A stretch of 64,000 nucleotides of DNA from Trinickia mobilis (GTDB taxonomy: Bacteria; Pseudomonadota; Gammaproteobacteria; Burkholderiales; Burkholderiaceae). Each line of letters starts with the position of its first letter. Within the stretch, counting starts at the first letter, position 1. The translations under genes and the position numbers were made by a program. The notes beneath the pieces were generated by a model. The model worked only from the letters and a program-made list of their open reading frames with translations, had not been told where the DNA came from and did no database searches. Of the stretch, positions 1-6,416 are shown piece by piece. Location of the stretch: NCBI RefSeq assembly GCF_017315705.1, contig NZ_JAFLRF010000013.1, positions 39,670 to 103,669 of the forward strand. Reading direction: 5' to 3'.

Positions 1-801
1 AAGGTCGATCTGGGTTTCCGCCTTGTCACAGAACTTGATCGTTTCTTCGGCATCTGCGAAGTCCTGGTCGGTCTTCAGATCTGTCTTGATGCCCGCGATG
101 AACACGTCAGCCGCAGCCTTGAAGCGCGGCAGGTTGCTCGCGACGACTTCGCCTTTGATCTGGACGGCCAGCGTCGGCAGACCCATGATCGCCTCGGCCT
201 GCGGCTTCTCTTTGAGCTCACGCGGCTCATATGCGGCGAGGTCCTTTTCGAACTGGGCCCAGCCGGCGCGCAGCCGCTCGAACCACTCCGGATCAGGCAG
301 CACCTCGAGGTGAACCATCTTGTCGGGCGTGCCGTCCGAGCACGTGAATTTGAGGCGGTCCGCGCCGGTCACCATCAGGATCTGCTGCGCCTGTGGCATG
401 TGCTCTTCTGGGAGCTCGCCGAACTCGATCGATTCGTACAGGGCCTCGTTGTACTGCTTGTGCTCCCATGCGTCGCTTTCGCCCATGGTCAGGCCGTCGC
501 ACGATGCGGAGAGGATCCCGAGCGAGCACGTGACGGGATAGAGGTCCTCGCCGATCTGCTGCTCGACGATCGGACGCGCGAGCGCTTCGAGCCTGTGACC
601 TTCGTCGAGGATGTGCTCCTGCACCCAGTCGCTGAATTCCTTCGGCTGGCAGGTGAACTTCATGTGCAGCAGTTCGTTGCGCTTCACCTTCGGCGAGAGG
701 CCGAGCATCGCGGCGGCTTCGCTGGCGCCGAAGTGGGTGAGGCGGAACTCCAGCCATTCTGGAGTTCCTTGCACCAAGTCATGGGTGATCCGTTCAGTCA
801 T
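1..801 (-). CDS. YqaJ-family phage exonuclease with DUF1351-like tail (partial)
   Basis: Translating the minus strand from ATG at 801 gives an open frame that runs off the left edge. The N-terminal half has the YqaJ/lambda-exonuclease nuclease pattern: GASEAAAMLG near residue 25, an H..E pair in DEGHRLEALAR near 67, then SCDGL and WEHK, which supply the D...ExK metal-binding residues. The C-terminal part (FKAAADVFIAGIKTDLKTD onward) resembles DUF1351. By family this is a 5'-3' double-strand exonuclease that makes single-stranded ends for an annealing protein. The ERF annealing gene just upstream overlaps it by 8 nt, so the two form a Red-like recombination pair. The true C-terminus is not visible. 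Confidence 0.85.
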   Translation of the reverse strand, partial: MTERITHDLVQGTPEWLEFRLTHFGASEAAAMLGLSPKVKRNELLHMKFTCQPKEFSDWVQEHILDEGHRLEALARPIVEQQIGEDLYPVTCSLGILSASCDGLTMGESDAWEHKQYNEALYESIEFGELPEEHMPQAQQILMVTGADRLKFTCSDGTPDKMVHLEVLPDPEWFERLRAGWAQFEKDLAAYEPRELKEKPQAEAIMGLPTLAVQIKGEVVASNLPRFKAAADVFIAGIKTDLKTDQDFADAEETIKFCDKAETQIDL

Positions 802-1693
802 TCTCGTGGCTCCAGCTGTCGATGGTGAGCTTCTGGTTTTCGGTGAGGGGGGCGCCTTTGGATTCGATGAACTTGACCATCTGCGCCGGTGTCTTGCGCT
901 TGGACTTGACGACCTCGCGCCAGGCGTCCTTGTTCGCGTTGAACTTGGTCTGGTCGTAGAACTTCGTGTCGGCCTGCGCGGGTTCATCCTTAGTCGCGGC
1001 AGTCTTGCCGGCTGGAGTCGTCTGGTGCGATGGGTTACCTTCCTTGCCAGCATCACCTTCCGCGCCGCCGGCACCATCGTCGTCTTCACCTTTTGTCGAC
1101 ATGCCGAGTGCCGCGAGCAGGCTGTATCGCTCGAGATAGGTGACCGTGCTGCCTCCCTGCTGCATCACGTTTTTCTTGCCGCTCGTATCAGGTGGCCCTT
1201 CCATCTTGACCTTCTTCGAGTGGCCGTCGACGTGCGTCACGATGCATTCGACGATGATCTTGTTGGGCTCCTGATGGATATCCCAGTCGTGGGTCAGACC
1301 GTGGCGTGCCATGCATGGGATGACGACATCTGTCACATCTGACAGTTCGGCGTGCTTGTAGCCGACGAAGTCGCCTTCGCGTGTGTTGTAGCCGACGGCC
1401 TTGCGCTTGAAGATCGGCGGGCACTCAGCCTTGAATGCGGCCATTGCGCGCCGGAAGGACTTCTTCGCCTCGTTTGCTTCCCACTCCATCTGCATGTGCA
1501 TCAGCTGTTGAAGGCGATCGAGATCGGCGCCGCTCTGAAGGGCGAACCGCATCAGGTCGATCGGCGTCGTGATGCTGATGGGGGATTGAGATACGGCGCG
1601 CGGCACCTGAGCGGCCGGCTGCGCAGCGGGTAGCTGCGCTTGAGCGGGCTCCATGTCGACGACGTCCGCCATGGTTGCAGTGGCAGTGTTCAC
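794..1693 (-). CDS. erf: ERF-family single-strand annealing protein
   Basis: The 299-aa product carries the ERF core: FVGYKHAELSDVTDVVIPCM, then NVMQQGGSTVTYLERYSLLAALG, which is the family Q..GS..TY..RY.L...LG signature, and an acidic Gly-rich linker after it. ERF proteins anneal complementary single strands and act with an exonuclease during phage recombination. The start chosen is GTG at 1693: it has AGGA seven bases upstream and sits in a GTGA overlap with the preceding gene. An internal ATG at 1672 is the alternative. The partner YqaJ exonuclease follows directly with an 8-nt overlap. Confidence 0.88.
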   Translation of the reverse strand: MNTATATMADVVDMEPAQAQLPAAQPAAQVPRAVSQSPISITTPIDLMRFALQSGADLDRLQQLMHMQMEWEANEAKKSFRRAMAAFKAECPPIFKRKAVGYNTREGDFVGYKHAELSDVTDVVIPCMARHGLTHDWDIHQEPNKIIVECIVTHVDGHSKKVKMEGPPDTSGKKNVMQQGGSTVTYLERYSLLAALGMSTKGEDDDGAGGAEGDAGKEGNPSHQTTPAGKTAATKDEPAQADTKFYDQTKFNANKDAWREVVKSKRKTPAQMVKFIESKGAPLTENQKLTIDSWSHEND

Positions 1694-1851
1694 GTTTGGG
1701 TCCTGGTTGAGTAGAGCATCTGCATCTGGATCGCCGCGGTGTCTGACTTGTCCCATTCGATCGAGAGGTACAGACAGATCGCGCCGAGCAGCAGCATCCC
1801 GGCCATGGTGCGGCGCGGGTACTTTTCGTAGAGTCGATCGAGCCAGCGCAT
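1690..1851 (-). CDS. small single-pass membrane protein
   Basis: A 53-aa protein with one hydrophobic stretch (AGMLLLGAICLYLSIEW) after a basic N-terminus (RLYEKYPRRT), so probably one inner-membrane segment with the start inside the cell. Its ATG overlaps the stop of the upstream gene by one base (TAATG), and its own stop overlaps the ERF start (GTGA), so it is translationally coupled within the leftward early operon. I do not recognise a family. Confidence 0.6.
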   Translation of the reverse strand: MRWLDRLYEKYPRRTMAGMLLLGAICLYLSIEWDKSDTAAIQMQMLYSTRTQT

Positions 1852-2033
1852 TACTTGGCACCTCCGATCGGCGTGCGCACGAATTGACGTGCGACGCTGG
1901 GCGGAACGTAGCCGCCGCTGATCGAGACGCGCGGCGAGCGGGCGAGACGCTGCCGCATCCACGCGCGGCGCTGCTCGCGGCTTAGGTGCGAGGCGTACTT
2001 GCGTATCGACGGACGAAGCGAGAGCGGGCTCAT
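1851..2033 (-). CDS. small basic hypothetical protein
   Basis: A 60-aa basic protein beginning MSPLSLRPSIRKYASH and rich in Arg and Ser. The ATG at 2033 lies in an ATGA overlap with the end of the upstream gene and the stop overlaps the next start. This tight packing supports it being real. There is no recognisable domain; the charge could suit nucleic-acid binding, but that is a guess. Confidence 0.55.
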   Translation of the reverse strand: MSPLSLRPSIRKYASHLSREQRRAWMRQRLARSPRVSISGGYVPPSVARQFVRTPIGGAK

Positions 2034-2353
2034 GACAGGCGGCTCCCACGACGACGATCGAGGTAAGCGCTTGACAGGAATCGGACCTCGCTCGCGTAGC
2101 GTGAGGACACTTCTCGGAACTCGTAGTAGTCCGACGATCCAATTGGCAACGCCATGGCAATGGAGAAGCGAACGCCGTTGAAGTAGCCGACGTCGTAGCT
2201 GATGTCGCGATAGCTCATCCACGACTTGACGCGGATCTGGTTGGCCGTCTCGCGGACTTTCAGCATCGCCCATTCGAGCTGGAGCACGCCATGCTCTGCG
2301 GTGCTCAGCTCATTCAGCGGCGTGCGCCTGATTTCGTGGTAGGGGCGCATCAC
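2030..2353 (-). CDS. hypothetical early phage protein
   Basis: A 107-aa protein (MMRPYHEIRRTPLNELSTAEHG...) of unknown family. It starts at GTG 2353 or ATG 2350, overlapping the end of a possible 26-aa upstream frame, and its stop is in an ATGA overlap with the next gene. Amino-acid composition is ordinary and the frame stays open, so I take it as a real member of the leftward early operon, without an assigned function. Confidence 0.6.
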   Translation of the reverse strand: MMRPYHEIRRTPLNELSTAEHGVLQLEWAMLKVRETANQIRVKSWMSYRDISYDVGYFNGVRFSIAMALPIGSSDYYEFREVSSRYASEVRFLSSAYLDRRRGSRLS

Positions 2354-2430
2354 AGCTCGTCCCAGAGGCGAACGCGGCGCGGCACCGGCTGGGCCGGCTG
2401 CGGCTGCTGTTCTTTGGCTTGCGATTCCAT
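2350..2430 (-). CDS. possible 26-aa peptide
   Basis: ATG at 2430 is preceded by GGAG at six-base spacing and encodes MESQAKEQQPQPAQPVPRRV and six more residues. Its TGA overlaps the next start. Gln/Pro-rich, no known family. Coupling and the ribosome site are the only support. Confidence 0.3.
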   Translation of the reverse strand: MESQAKEQQPQPAQPVPRRVRLWDEL

Positions 2431-2609
2431 GTAGGTCTCCATAGCAATGTCAGGTGACTCGTGACTTCAAGGGTGGACGCTCGACGCTTGCATAAGGCAG
2501 CATTTGGCGCCGCGCTGACGAATCAGGGCTGTTGCAGCGGAGCCCACCCGCTGCCGTCGAATGCCCACTCTTGAAGGTGCCGGTCGGATGCCGGCACGCC
2601 GTGCAACCG

Positions 2610-2924
2610 TCAGGCCGCTTGTTGCTCGGCTGGACGGTCTTCGATCTTCGTGTATGGGTACTTCTTGTCGAACACCTTGATGTGCTTCCCAAAGTGCGAG
2701 CCCTTCGACTCGGCGGCTTCGAATGCGGCAAAGTCTTCGGCCGTGAAGTTCGAATAGTGGTAGAGACTCGTGGGCGCGCCGGTCGAACGGTTCTTGAACC
2801 GGATCGCGAGCGTCTGCGTTGCGGGGTCATGGCCGATGGAGTCGATCTGAGTCGAATCGACTTTCGTCAGCGCGATGCTAGGTGCGGCGGGGATAACCGC
2901 CTCGGTATTGGTTTCGGTATTCAC
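2610..2924 (-). CDS. KTSC-domain protein
   Basis: The product contains the KTSC pattern of about 60 residues: VDSTQIDSIGHDPATQTLAI, a RFKN segment, YHYSNFTAEDFAAFEAAESK, and GSHFGKHIKVFDKKYPY. This small domain is named for similarity to the lysyl-tRNA synthetase C-terminus and is frequent in phage and plasmid genes; its role is unknown, with nucleic-acid binding suggested. The start GTG at 2924 has AGAGG five bases upstream; a longer GTG start at 2963 is possible. The 2450-2609 stretch downstream has no confident gene (see findings for a Cys-containing frame). Confidence 0.8.
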   Translation of the reverse strand: MNTETNTEAVIPAAPSIALTKVDSTQIDSIGHDPATQTLAIRFKNRSTGAPTSLYHYSNFTAEDFAAFEAAESKGSHFGKHIKVFDKKYPYTKIEDRPAEQQAA

Positions 2925-3035
2925 GTCTGCCTCTCGGTTTTGTTGGGTAATCCGGTATTCCACCGGTGCGGCGCAAAGCGGCCGTCGCTCCCTTGCGAGC
3001 CCGGATTAAGCGCCGTGCGATCGCTCTGTTGCCCC

Positions 3036-3470
3036 TTACTGGCCGCGCGCAGCGCGCTTCTGATAGCGGCCGGCGATGCCGGCCAGCGCACCCATCGCGC
3101 CGGACAGGAACGCGCCGGCGAACTTGCCGAAGCCCTGCAGGCGAAGCGCCAGCTGCATTTCTGGCGGTGTCATGTTCATGCGGTTGCCAGTCTTCCGGCC
3201 GGATCGGCGAGCGCGCTGCGGGTGCTTAGCGCTGATCAGCGGCGCTCCGACGCGCCACGGTTCGTTGCGCTCGTCCTTCGGCAGCGCGGCGTGCGCACGT
3301 GCCTCCGCAGTGCGATGGCTGTGCGTCGGCGCGAGCGGCTTCGCGATGTTCGGGATCAGCGGGCGCGCGTCGCGCTTCGCCATCCGATAGGCCTTGCGGC
3401 CAGAGCCGCCGACTGCTACGCCTTGTTCGCGCAGCTGCTTGCGCAGCGCCTTTGCCTTCTTCTCGTTCAT
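3036..3470 (-). CDS. hypothetical early phage protein
   Basis: A 144-aa protein with a basic N-terminal half (MNEKKAKALRKQLREQG...) and a Gly/Ala-rich hydrophobic stretch near the end (FAGAFLSGAMGALAGIAG). A good ribosome site (AGGA five bases before ATG 3470) supports the start. No family recognised. It lies third from the promoter in the leftward operon. Confidence 0.6.
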   Translation of the reverse strand: MNEKKAKALRKQLREQGVAVGGSGRKAYRMAKRDARPLIPNIAKPLAPTHSHRTAEARAHAALPKDERNEPWRVGAPLISAKHPQRARRSGRKTGNRMNMTPPEMQLALRLQGFGKFAGAFLSGAMGALAGIAGRYQKRAARGQ

Positions 3471-3484
3471 TGCTGTCCTTTGTC

Positions 3485-3661
3485 TCAGGAAGCCGGCACG
3501 TAACGGCCAGCGGAGTACGCGGCTTCAATGCGGCCGCAACGCAGGTTGCACAGGTCACGCAGCTCGCACACGTGACAGCCGCGGTCGATCTTCACAACAA
3601 ACCGCACATGCCCATCGAGCGACTTGCGGGCGGCGCGGTGCAACGCCTTGGTGATTCGCAT
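3485..3661 (-). CDS. small Cys-rich hypothetical protein
   Basis: A 58-aa protein ending in a cysteine cluster, CHVCELRDLCNLRC, which could bind zinc. GAGGT five bases before ATG 3661 sets the start. It follows the first gene of the leftward operon by a few bases. Family unknown. Confidence 0.55.
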   Translation of the reverse strand: MRITKALHRAARKSLDGHVRFVVKIDRGCHVCELRDLCNLRCGRIEAAYSAGRYVPAS

Positions 3662-3669
3662 GGCACACC

Positions 3670-3807
3670 TCACCCCCAGACGACTTCGTTGAGATCGACC
3701 AGTTCGCGGAACTTCAGCTCGCCGGCCGCGTTACGGACTTGCGTCTCGTACATCGAGATCCAGCGACCGGCGATGCGCTTGTACATGACCTTCATCGACC
3801 TACTCAT
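3670..3807 (-). CDS. first gene of the leftward early operon, small hypothetical protein
   Basis: A 45-aa frame read directly from the minus strand, MSRSMKVMYKRIAGRWISMY onward. ATG 3807 has a strong AGGAG six bases upstream and lies about 40 bases from the -10 box of the early promoter at 3849-3876, so it is the promoter-proximal gene. Function unknown. Small size and position are typical of phage early host-takeover or regulatory peptides, which is inference only. Confidence 0.6.
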   Translation of the reverse strand: MSRSMKVMYKRIAGRWISMYETQVRNAAGELKFRELVDLNEVVWG

Positions 3808-3848
3808 GTCCGTCTCCTCAGGTGCTACGTGTCCTGCTGTCCGACTGA

Positions 3849-3876
3849 ACTATACGTCAACGTATAGAAATGTCAA
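3849..3876 (-). promoter_or_regulatory. leftward early promoter (PL-like)
   Basis: On the minus strand TTGACA (3876-3871) and TATAGT (3854-3849) are 16 bases apart, close to sigma-70 consensus. Palindrome A fills the spacer and reaches into the -10 box, so bound repressor would block it. Confidence 0.75.
3850..3867. promoter_or_regulatory. operator A (18-bp palindrome)
   Basis: CTATACGTCAACGTATAG has perfect 8-base arms around a 2-base centre. It overlaps the leftward promoter and resembles the sites at 3874-3891, 5497-5514 and 5519-5536. Confidence 0.65.
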
Positions 3877-3891
3877 TACGCGAATGAATAG
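3874..3891. promoter_or_regulatory. operator B
   Basis: Read on the minus strand this is CTATTCATTCGCGTATTG. It matches the rightward-promoter site 5519-5536 at 16 of 18 bases and the site 5497-5514 at 15 of 18, and overlaps the -35 box by three bases exactly as its counterpart does at the other promoter. Confidence 0.6.
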
Positions 3892-3920
3892 AAGATTGTG
3901 CGGTTCGCTCGCCGGGGAAT

Positions 3921-3945
3921 AAAAAAGCCCGCCGAAGCGGGCTTT
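3921..3945 (-). terminator. intrinsic terminator of the repressor operon
   Basis: Minus-strand stem AAAGCCCGC / GCGGGCTTT with a four-base loop followed by a T run. It lies just after the DUF4236 gene and would keep lysogenic transcription from entering the leftward early operon. Confidence 0.8.
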
Positions 3946-3965
3946 GAACCGGTCCTAGAGAGTTG

Positions 3966-4232
3966 TCAGTGGACGAAGCGACCGAGGAAGTAGAGGGCGG
4001 TCAGCACGAGGAAGATGATAGCGATCGAGCGGGACGCGCCACTGCGCGCGTCGAGTTTCCTGCGGTAGGAGAGCCCCGAACCTGGGATGCCGACGTCGGC
4101 GTAAGTGCCGCGTCGCCCGACGTTGACGGTCGCGCCGCGCTTGCCGAACGACCAGCTGCCGCCGCTCTTGCTGACGTTCAGGCGCACGCCGGGCGCCACG
4201 TTGATCGACTTGCGAAAGCGGAATCCCATCAT
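3966..4232 (-). CDS. DUF4236 membrane protein
   Basis: 88 aa. Residues 2-57 follow the DUF4236 pattern closely: MGFRFRKSINVAPGVRLN, SKSGGSWSFGKRGATVNVG, RRGTYADVGIPGSGLSYR. A C-terminal membrane segment follows (SIAIIFLVLTALYFLGRF). The family's biochemical role is not established. The start overlaps the lipoprotein stop (ATGA), and a terminator lies directly downstream, so this is the last gene of the repressor operon and is probably expressed in the lysogen. Confidence 0.85.
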   Translation of the reverse strand: MMGFRFRKSINVAPGVRLNVSKSGGSWSFGKRGATVNVGRRGTYADVGIPGSGLSYRRKLDARSGASRSIAIIFLVLTALYFLGRFVH

Positions 4233-4639
4233 TGCACCTGTCGGGGTTGATCCGTCTGCATCGGCGTCGTGGTAGTGGTCGTTCCCATCTGCGAGCCGGA
4301 TTGCGACGATGTGCTGCTCGAGCCCTTCAGGACGCCGGCCGGCGTGAACTGGAAGCTGACCATCGAGCTGCGCGCGTCAGCGCCACCCACGAACGCACCG
4401 AGGATCGGAATGAAGCTGGCCGGACGCGCCTGTGCTGCGCTGAAGCTGTACACGAGCATAGTCGATCCATCGGGCAACGTAGCCTGCGTCGTTGGAGTAC
4501 CCAGTCTAGAAATCACCTCCTGTCGCGTCGTGACGCCGGCCCGGAAGTCCGAAGTCTGTTCTGGCTTCACTTCGACTCCGCTCGATACGCAGCCTGCCAG
4601 CGCGACGCAAAGACTTAGTGCAAGAATCGAATTCTTCAT
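4229..4639 (-). CDS. lipoprotein of the lysogenic operon (SmpA/OmlA-like)
   Basis: 136 aa with a lipoprotein signal peptide MKNSILALSLCVALAGC; the LAGC lipobox puts the lipidated Cys at residue 16. The following segment (FRAGVTTRQEVISRLGTPTTQ ... SFSA) resembles the SmpA/OmlA (BamE-like) fold, where a helix pair leads into a small sheet. The C-terminal tail is Ser/Thr/Gln-rich and low-complexity. It is transcribed with the repressor, so it is a candidate for altering the lysogen's envelope. That role is inference. Confidence 0.75.
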   Translation of the reverse strand: MKNSILALSLCVALAGCVSSGVEVKPEQTSDFRAGVTTRQEVISRLGTPTTQATLPDGSTMLVYSFSAAQARPASFIPILGAFVGGADARSSMVSFQFTPAGVLKGSSSTSSQSGSQMGTTTTTTPMQTDQPRQVQ

Positions 4640-4642
4640 TAT

Positions 4643-4906
4643 TCAATCCATGTAAATTTTCAGGAGGTCACTACCGAGCTCCAGCCATGGCTCGAGAAGC
4701 CAGAGCGCGTTCTCCTGGGTGACGGCTGCAAGGCCGTAGTCCAAGTGACCATTCTCAAGGTCGATGTACACATGCACTGATCCGTCGTCTGCCCGATGCA
4801 TGTCGCCTCGTCGCGCACCACGAGAACGTTTGCGCGATTGGCGATAGCCCTGCATGTCGATCACGTTATCCGGTTCCTGTGCCTCGTTTTCTTGTTCCTC
4901 GTTCAT
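4643..4906 (-). CDS. hypothetical protein of the repressor operon
   Basis: 87 aa with an acidic N-terminus, a basic patch (YRQSRKRSRGARRG) and a C-terminal region ending LLEPWLELGSDLLKIYMD. It begins inside the end of the repressor gene (about 41 nt overlap) and stops four bases before the lipoprotein start, so the genes are co-transcribed. No family recognised. Confidence 0.6.
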   Translation of the reverse strand: MNEEQENEAQEPDNVIDMQGYRQSRKRSRGARRGDMHRADDGSVHVYIDLENGHLDYGLAAVTQENALWLLEPWLELGSDLLKIYMD

Positions 4907-5456
4907 TACGACCGGCCCCTATGTTCTTCGTCTTGCTGGCGTAAGGGGGCTTTCTGGCCTTGGTCATCGCTCCGAGCATAGCCTTCAGAGCACCAATGAG
5001 TTCTTCGGAAATGCGCCCCGCGTCGTGAGCCTCCCTGAGTTCTTTTATGAACCCAAGGAGGAGCTCGTCTAGGTCATTGTTTACCGCTGCGGGATTGCCC
5101 TTAGTACTGGTGTTTACGAACTCTTCAGTTATTGCTGAATTTGCCGATAGCGGCAGCCGTTTGGCCTCTACTGATACCCGGTTGCCATCTTTTTCGGTGT
5201 ACGCCAAGTCGACGACGTACTTCGGTCCGCGCTCGCTCATCAGCCATTCGAAAGTTACACCGAAGACGTTCGCAAGCTTCCTGACGTTCTCCGACTCTGG
5301 ATCGCTTTTGTTGTTGAGGATCCGGTTGATGGTCGGCTGCTTAACGCCCGACGCGCGCGCAAGGGCGCTCTGGCCGCGCACCCTGAACTGTGGTGAGGCT
5401 TGCATCAATTCGTCGAGTCGGTCGCCGACGGACCGTTCCTTTGCATGTCCTTTCAT
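4866..5456 (-). CDS. phage repressor (XRE/Cro-CI type HTH)
   Basis: 196 aa. The N-terminal domain is an XRE helix-turn-helix (QSALARASGVKQPTINRILNNK, recognition helix around residues 38-50), followed by FGVTFEWLMSERGP, the usual end of such domains. The C-terminal half is helical and ends in a basic tail. I see no S24 Ser/Lys peptidase motif, so RecA-stimulated self-cleavage is not evident. The start ATG 5456 has no Shine-Dalgarno; a promoter -10 box lies seven bases before it, implying leaderless mRNA as for lambda cI. A longer start at 5504 would place the coding region over an operator and is less likely. It presumably binds the four operator sites. Confidence 0.85.
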   Translation of the reverse strand: MKGHAKERSVGDRLDELMQASPQFRVRGQSALARASGVKQPTINRILNNKSDPESENVRKLANVFGVTFEWLMSERGPKYVVDLAYTEKDGNRVSVEAKRLPLSANSAITEEFVNTSTKGNPAAVNNDLDELLLGFIKELREAHDAGRISEELIGALKAMLGAMTKARKPPYASKTKNIGAGRNERGTRKRGTGTG

Positions 5457-5463
5457 GACGCAA

Positions 5464-5492
5464 ACTATGCGAGCGTGAATAGGGTGGGTCAA
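5464..5492 (-). promoter_or_regulatory. repressor maintenance promoter (PRM-like), leaderless
   Basis: Minus strand: TTGACC (5492-5487), 17-base spacer, CATAGT (5469-5464). Transcription would begin at or next to the repressor ATG at 5456. The operator at 5497-5514 lies just upstream of the -35 box, where a bound activator-repressor could contact polymerase. Confidence 0.6.
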
Positions 5493-5496
5493 AATC

Positions 5497-5514
5497 GCAT
5501 TCATTCGCGCATTG
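5497..5514. promoter_or_regulatory. operator D
   Basis: GCATTCATTCGCGCATTG matches operator B at 15 of 18 bases, overlaps the -35 of the rightward promoter by three bases, and lies just upstream of the repressor promoter. Confidence 0.55.
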
Positions 5515-5539
5515 ACATCTATTCAATCGCGTATAGAAT
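5512..5539 (+). promoter_or_regulatory. rightward early promoter (PR-like)
   Basis: TTGACA (5512-5517) and TAGAAT (5534-5539) with a 16-base spacer, just before the cro-like start at 5547; the cro message would therefore be very short-leadered or leaderless. Confidence 0.7.
5519..5536. promoter_or_regulatory. operator C
   Basis: CTATTCAATCGCGTATAG, an imperfect palindrome in the spacer of the rightward promoter. It matches operator B at 16 of 18 bases and shares the outer CTAT/ATAG arms with operator A. Confidence 0.6.
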
Positions 5540-5546
5540 GTGAGCC

Positions 5547-5762
5547 ATGAATACACTCACTCCGACGCAACTGCTCATCGAGATCAAGGCTCTGACGAAG
5601 CTCGGCGAGATCGCTATTGCCGAACGCCTTCGGATCTCGCAGCCCACCGTCAACCGAATCCTGAACGGGAAATCGGAGTGCAAGGCCGGGACCTTGATGG
5701 CGATCCAGCAATGGCACGCCGAGTTGAAGTCGAGAACGGAATCTGCCGGCGAAGCTGCGTAA
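5547..5762 (+). CDS. Cro-like HTH regulator
   Basis: 71 aa, almost entirely a helix-turn-helix domain: KLGEIAIAERLRISQPTVNRILNGK. The recognition segment QPTVNRILNGK is nearly the same as QPTINRILNNK in the repressor, so both should read the same operators. It is the first gene of the rightward operon, divergent from the repressor, and is followed by a terminator. This is the standard position for Cro, which represses repressor synthesis during lytic growth. Confidence 0.8.
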   Translation: MNTLTPTQLLIEIKALTKLGEIAIAERLRISQPTVNRILNGKSECKAGTLMAIQQWHAELKSRTESAGEAA

Positions 5763-5815
5763 GCAGCTCAGTGGCAACCAGTGGTCTCCTCCCGCGTCCC
5801 CGTGCGGGTTGGTCT

Positions 5816-5841
5816 GCCCAGCCTCAGGGCTGGGCTTTTTT
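5816..5841 (+). terminator. intrinsic terminator after cro
   Basis: GCCCAGCC, TCAG loop, GGCTGGGC, then six T. It sits between the cro-like gene and the rest of the rightward operon, like lambda tR1, so downstream expression needs read-through, antitermination or another promoter. The 140 bases to the next gene hold no other clear signal. Confidence 0.85.
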
Positions 5842-5981
5842 ACGCCTGAACCGTCTGAGCCAGAGCAGCTTGGGCGGCTAGAAGAAGGGCGGCGGACGAA
5901 TAGATCGGTAGTCATGCGGCGTTCGTTCGTTGTTCGTATGGACCGCATGGTCCTATTTTTTCGCAGCTGGGGGTTCGTCAA

Positions 5982-6416
5982 GTGCCGTCAGAAACATTGA
6001 GCCGGATTGTTGACCAGCAGGAACTCGCACTCATCAGGACGCCAAACATGACGCCCGTACCGATCGAGATGATCCAGAAGAAAAAGACCGTTGGGGCTGC
6101 GTTCACGCTGGCGTGCGACACGTCGGGCCTCGACGACAAAGAAATCTACATGGCGTTCGCGCCGCCGATCGACGCGGGCTACTTCTCGCGCATGAAAAAG
6201 GGCACCGCGACGCTCGATGGCGACCGTGTGGGCGAGTTCTGCCGGATCGTGAAGAACACCGTCTACCCCGAATGGGTCGCGTTTCAGGTCGGCTGCACGC
6301 TGATGATGATCCAGACCGAGGCCGAGCGCTTGGCGAAGGAGGCGCAGGCCGAGGCCAAGCGGCTGGAGAGCGAGAACAAGCTGCTGCGGCAACTCCTGCA
6401 AGGGAAGGCCGCGTGA
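5982..6416 (+). CDS. probable phage regulator (CII-like position)
   Basis: 144 aa. The central part (VGAAFTLACDTSGLDDKEIYMAFAPP ... YFSRMKKGTATLDGDRVGEFCRIV) looks like a small helix-rich DNA-binding domain. The C-terminus is a coiled coil (EAERLAKEAQAEAKRLESENKLLRQLL), suggesting an oligomer. Position right after cro and its terminator is that of lambda cII; the family itself I cannot name with certainty. Start is GTG 5982; ATG 6048 is an alternative. The stop overlaps the next gene (GTGA). Confidence 0.6.
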   Translation: MPSETLSRIVDQQELALIRTPNMTPVPIEMIQKKKTVGAAFTLACDTSGLDDKEIYMAFAPPIDAGYFSRMKKGTATLDGDRVGEFCRIVKNTVYPEWVAFQVGCTLMMIQTEAERLAKEAQAEAKRLESENKLLRQLLQGKAA

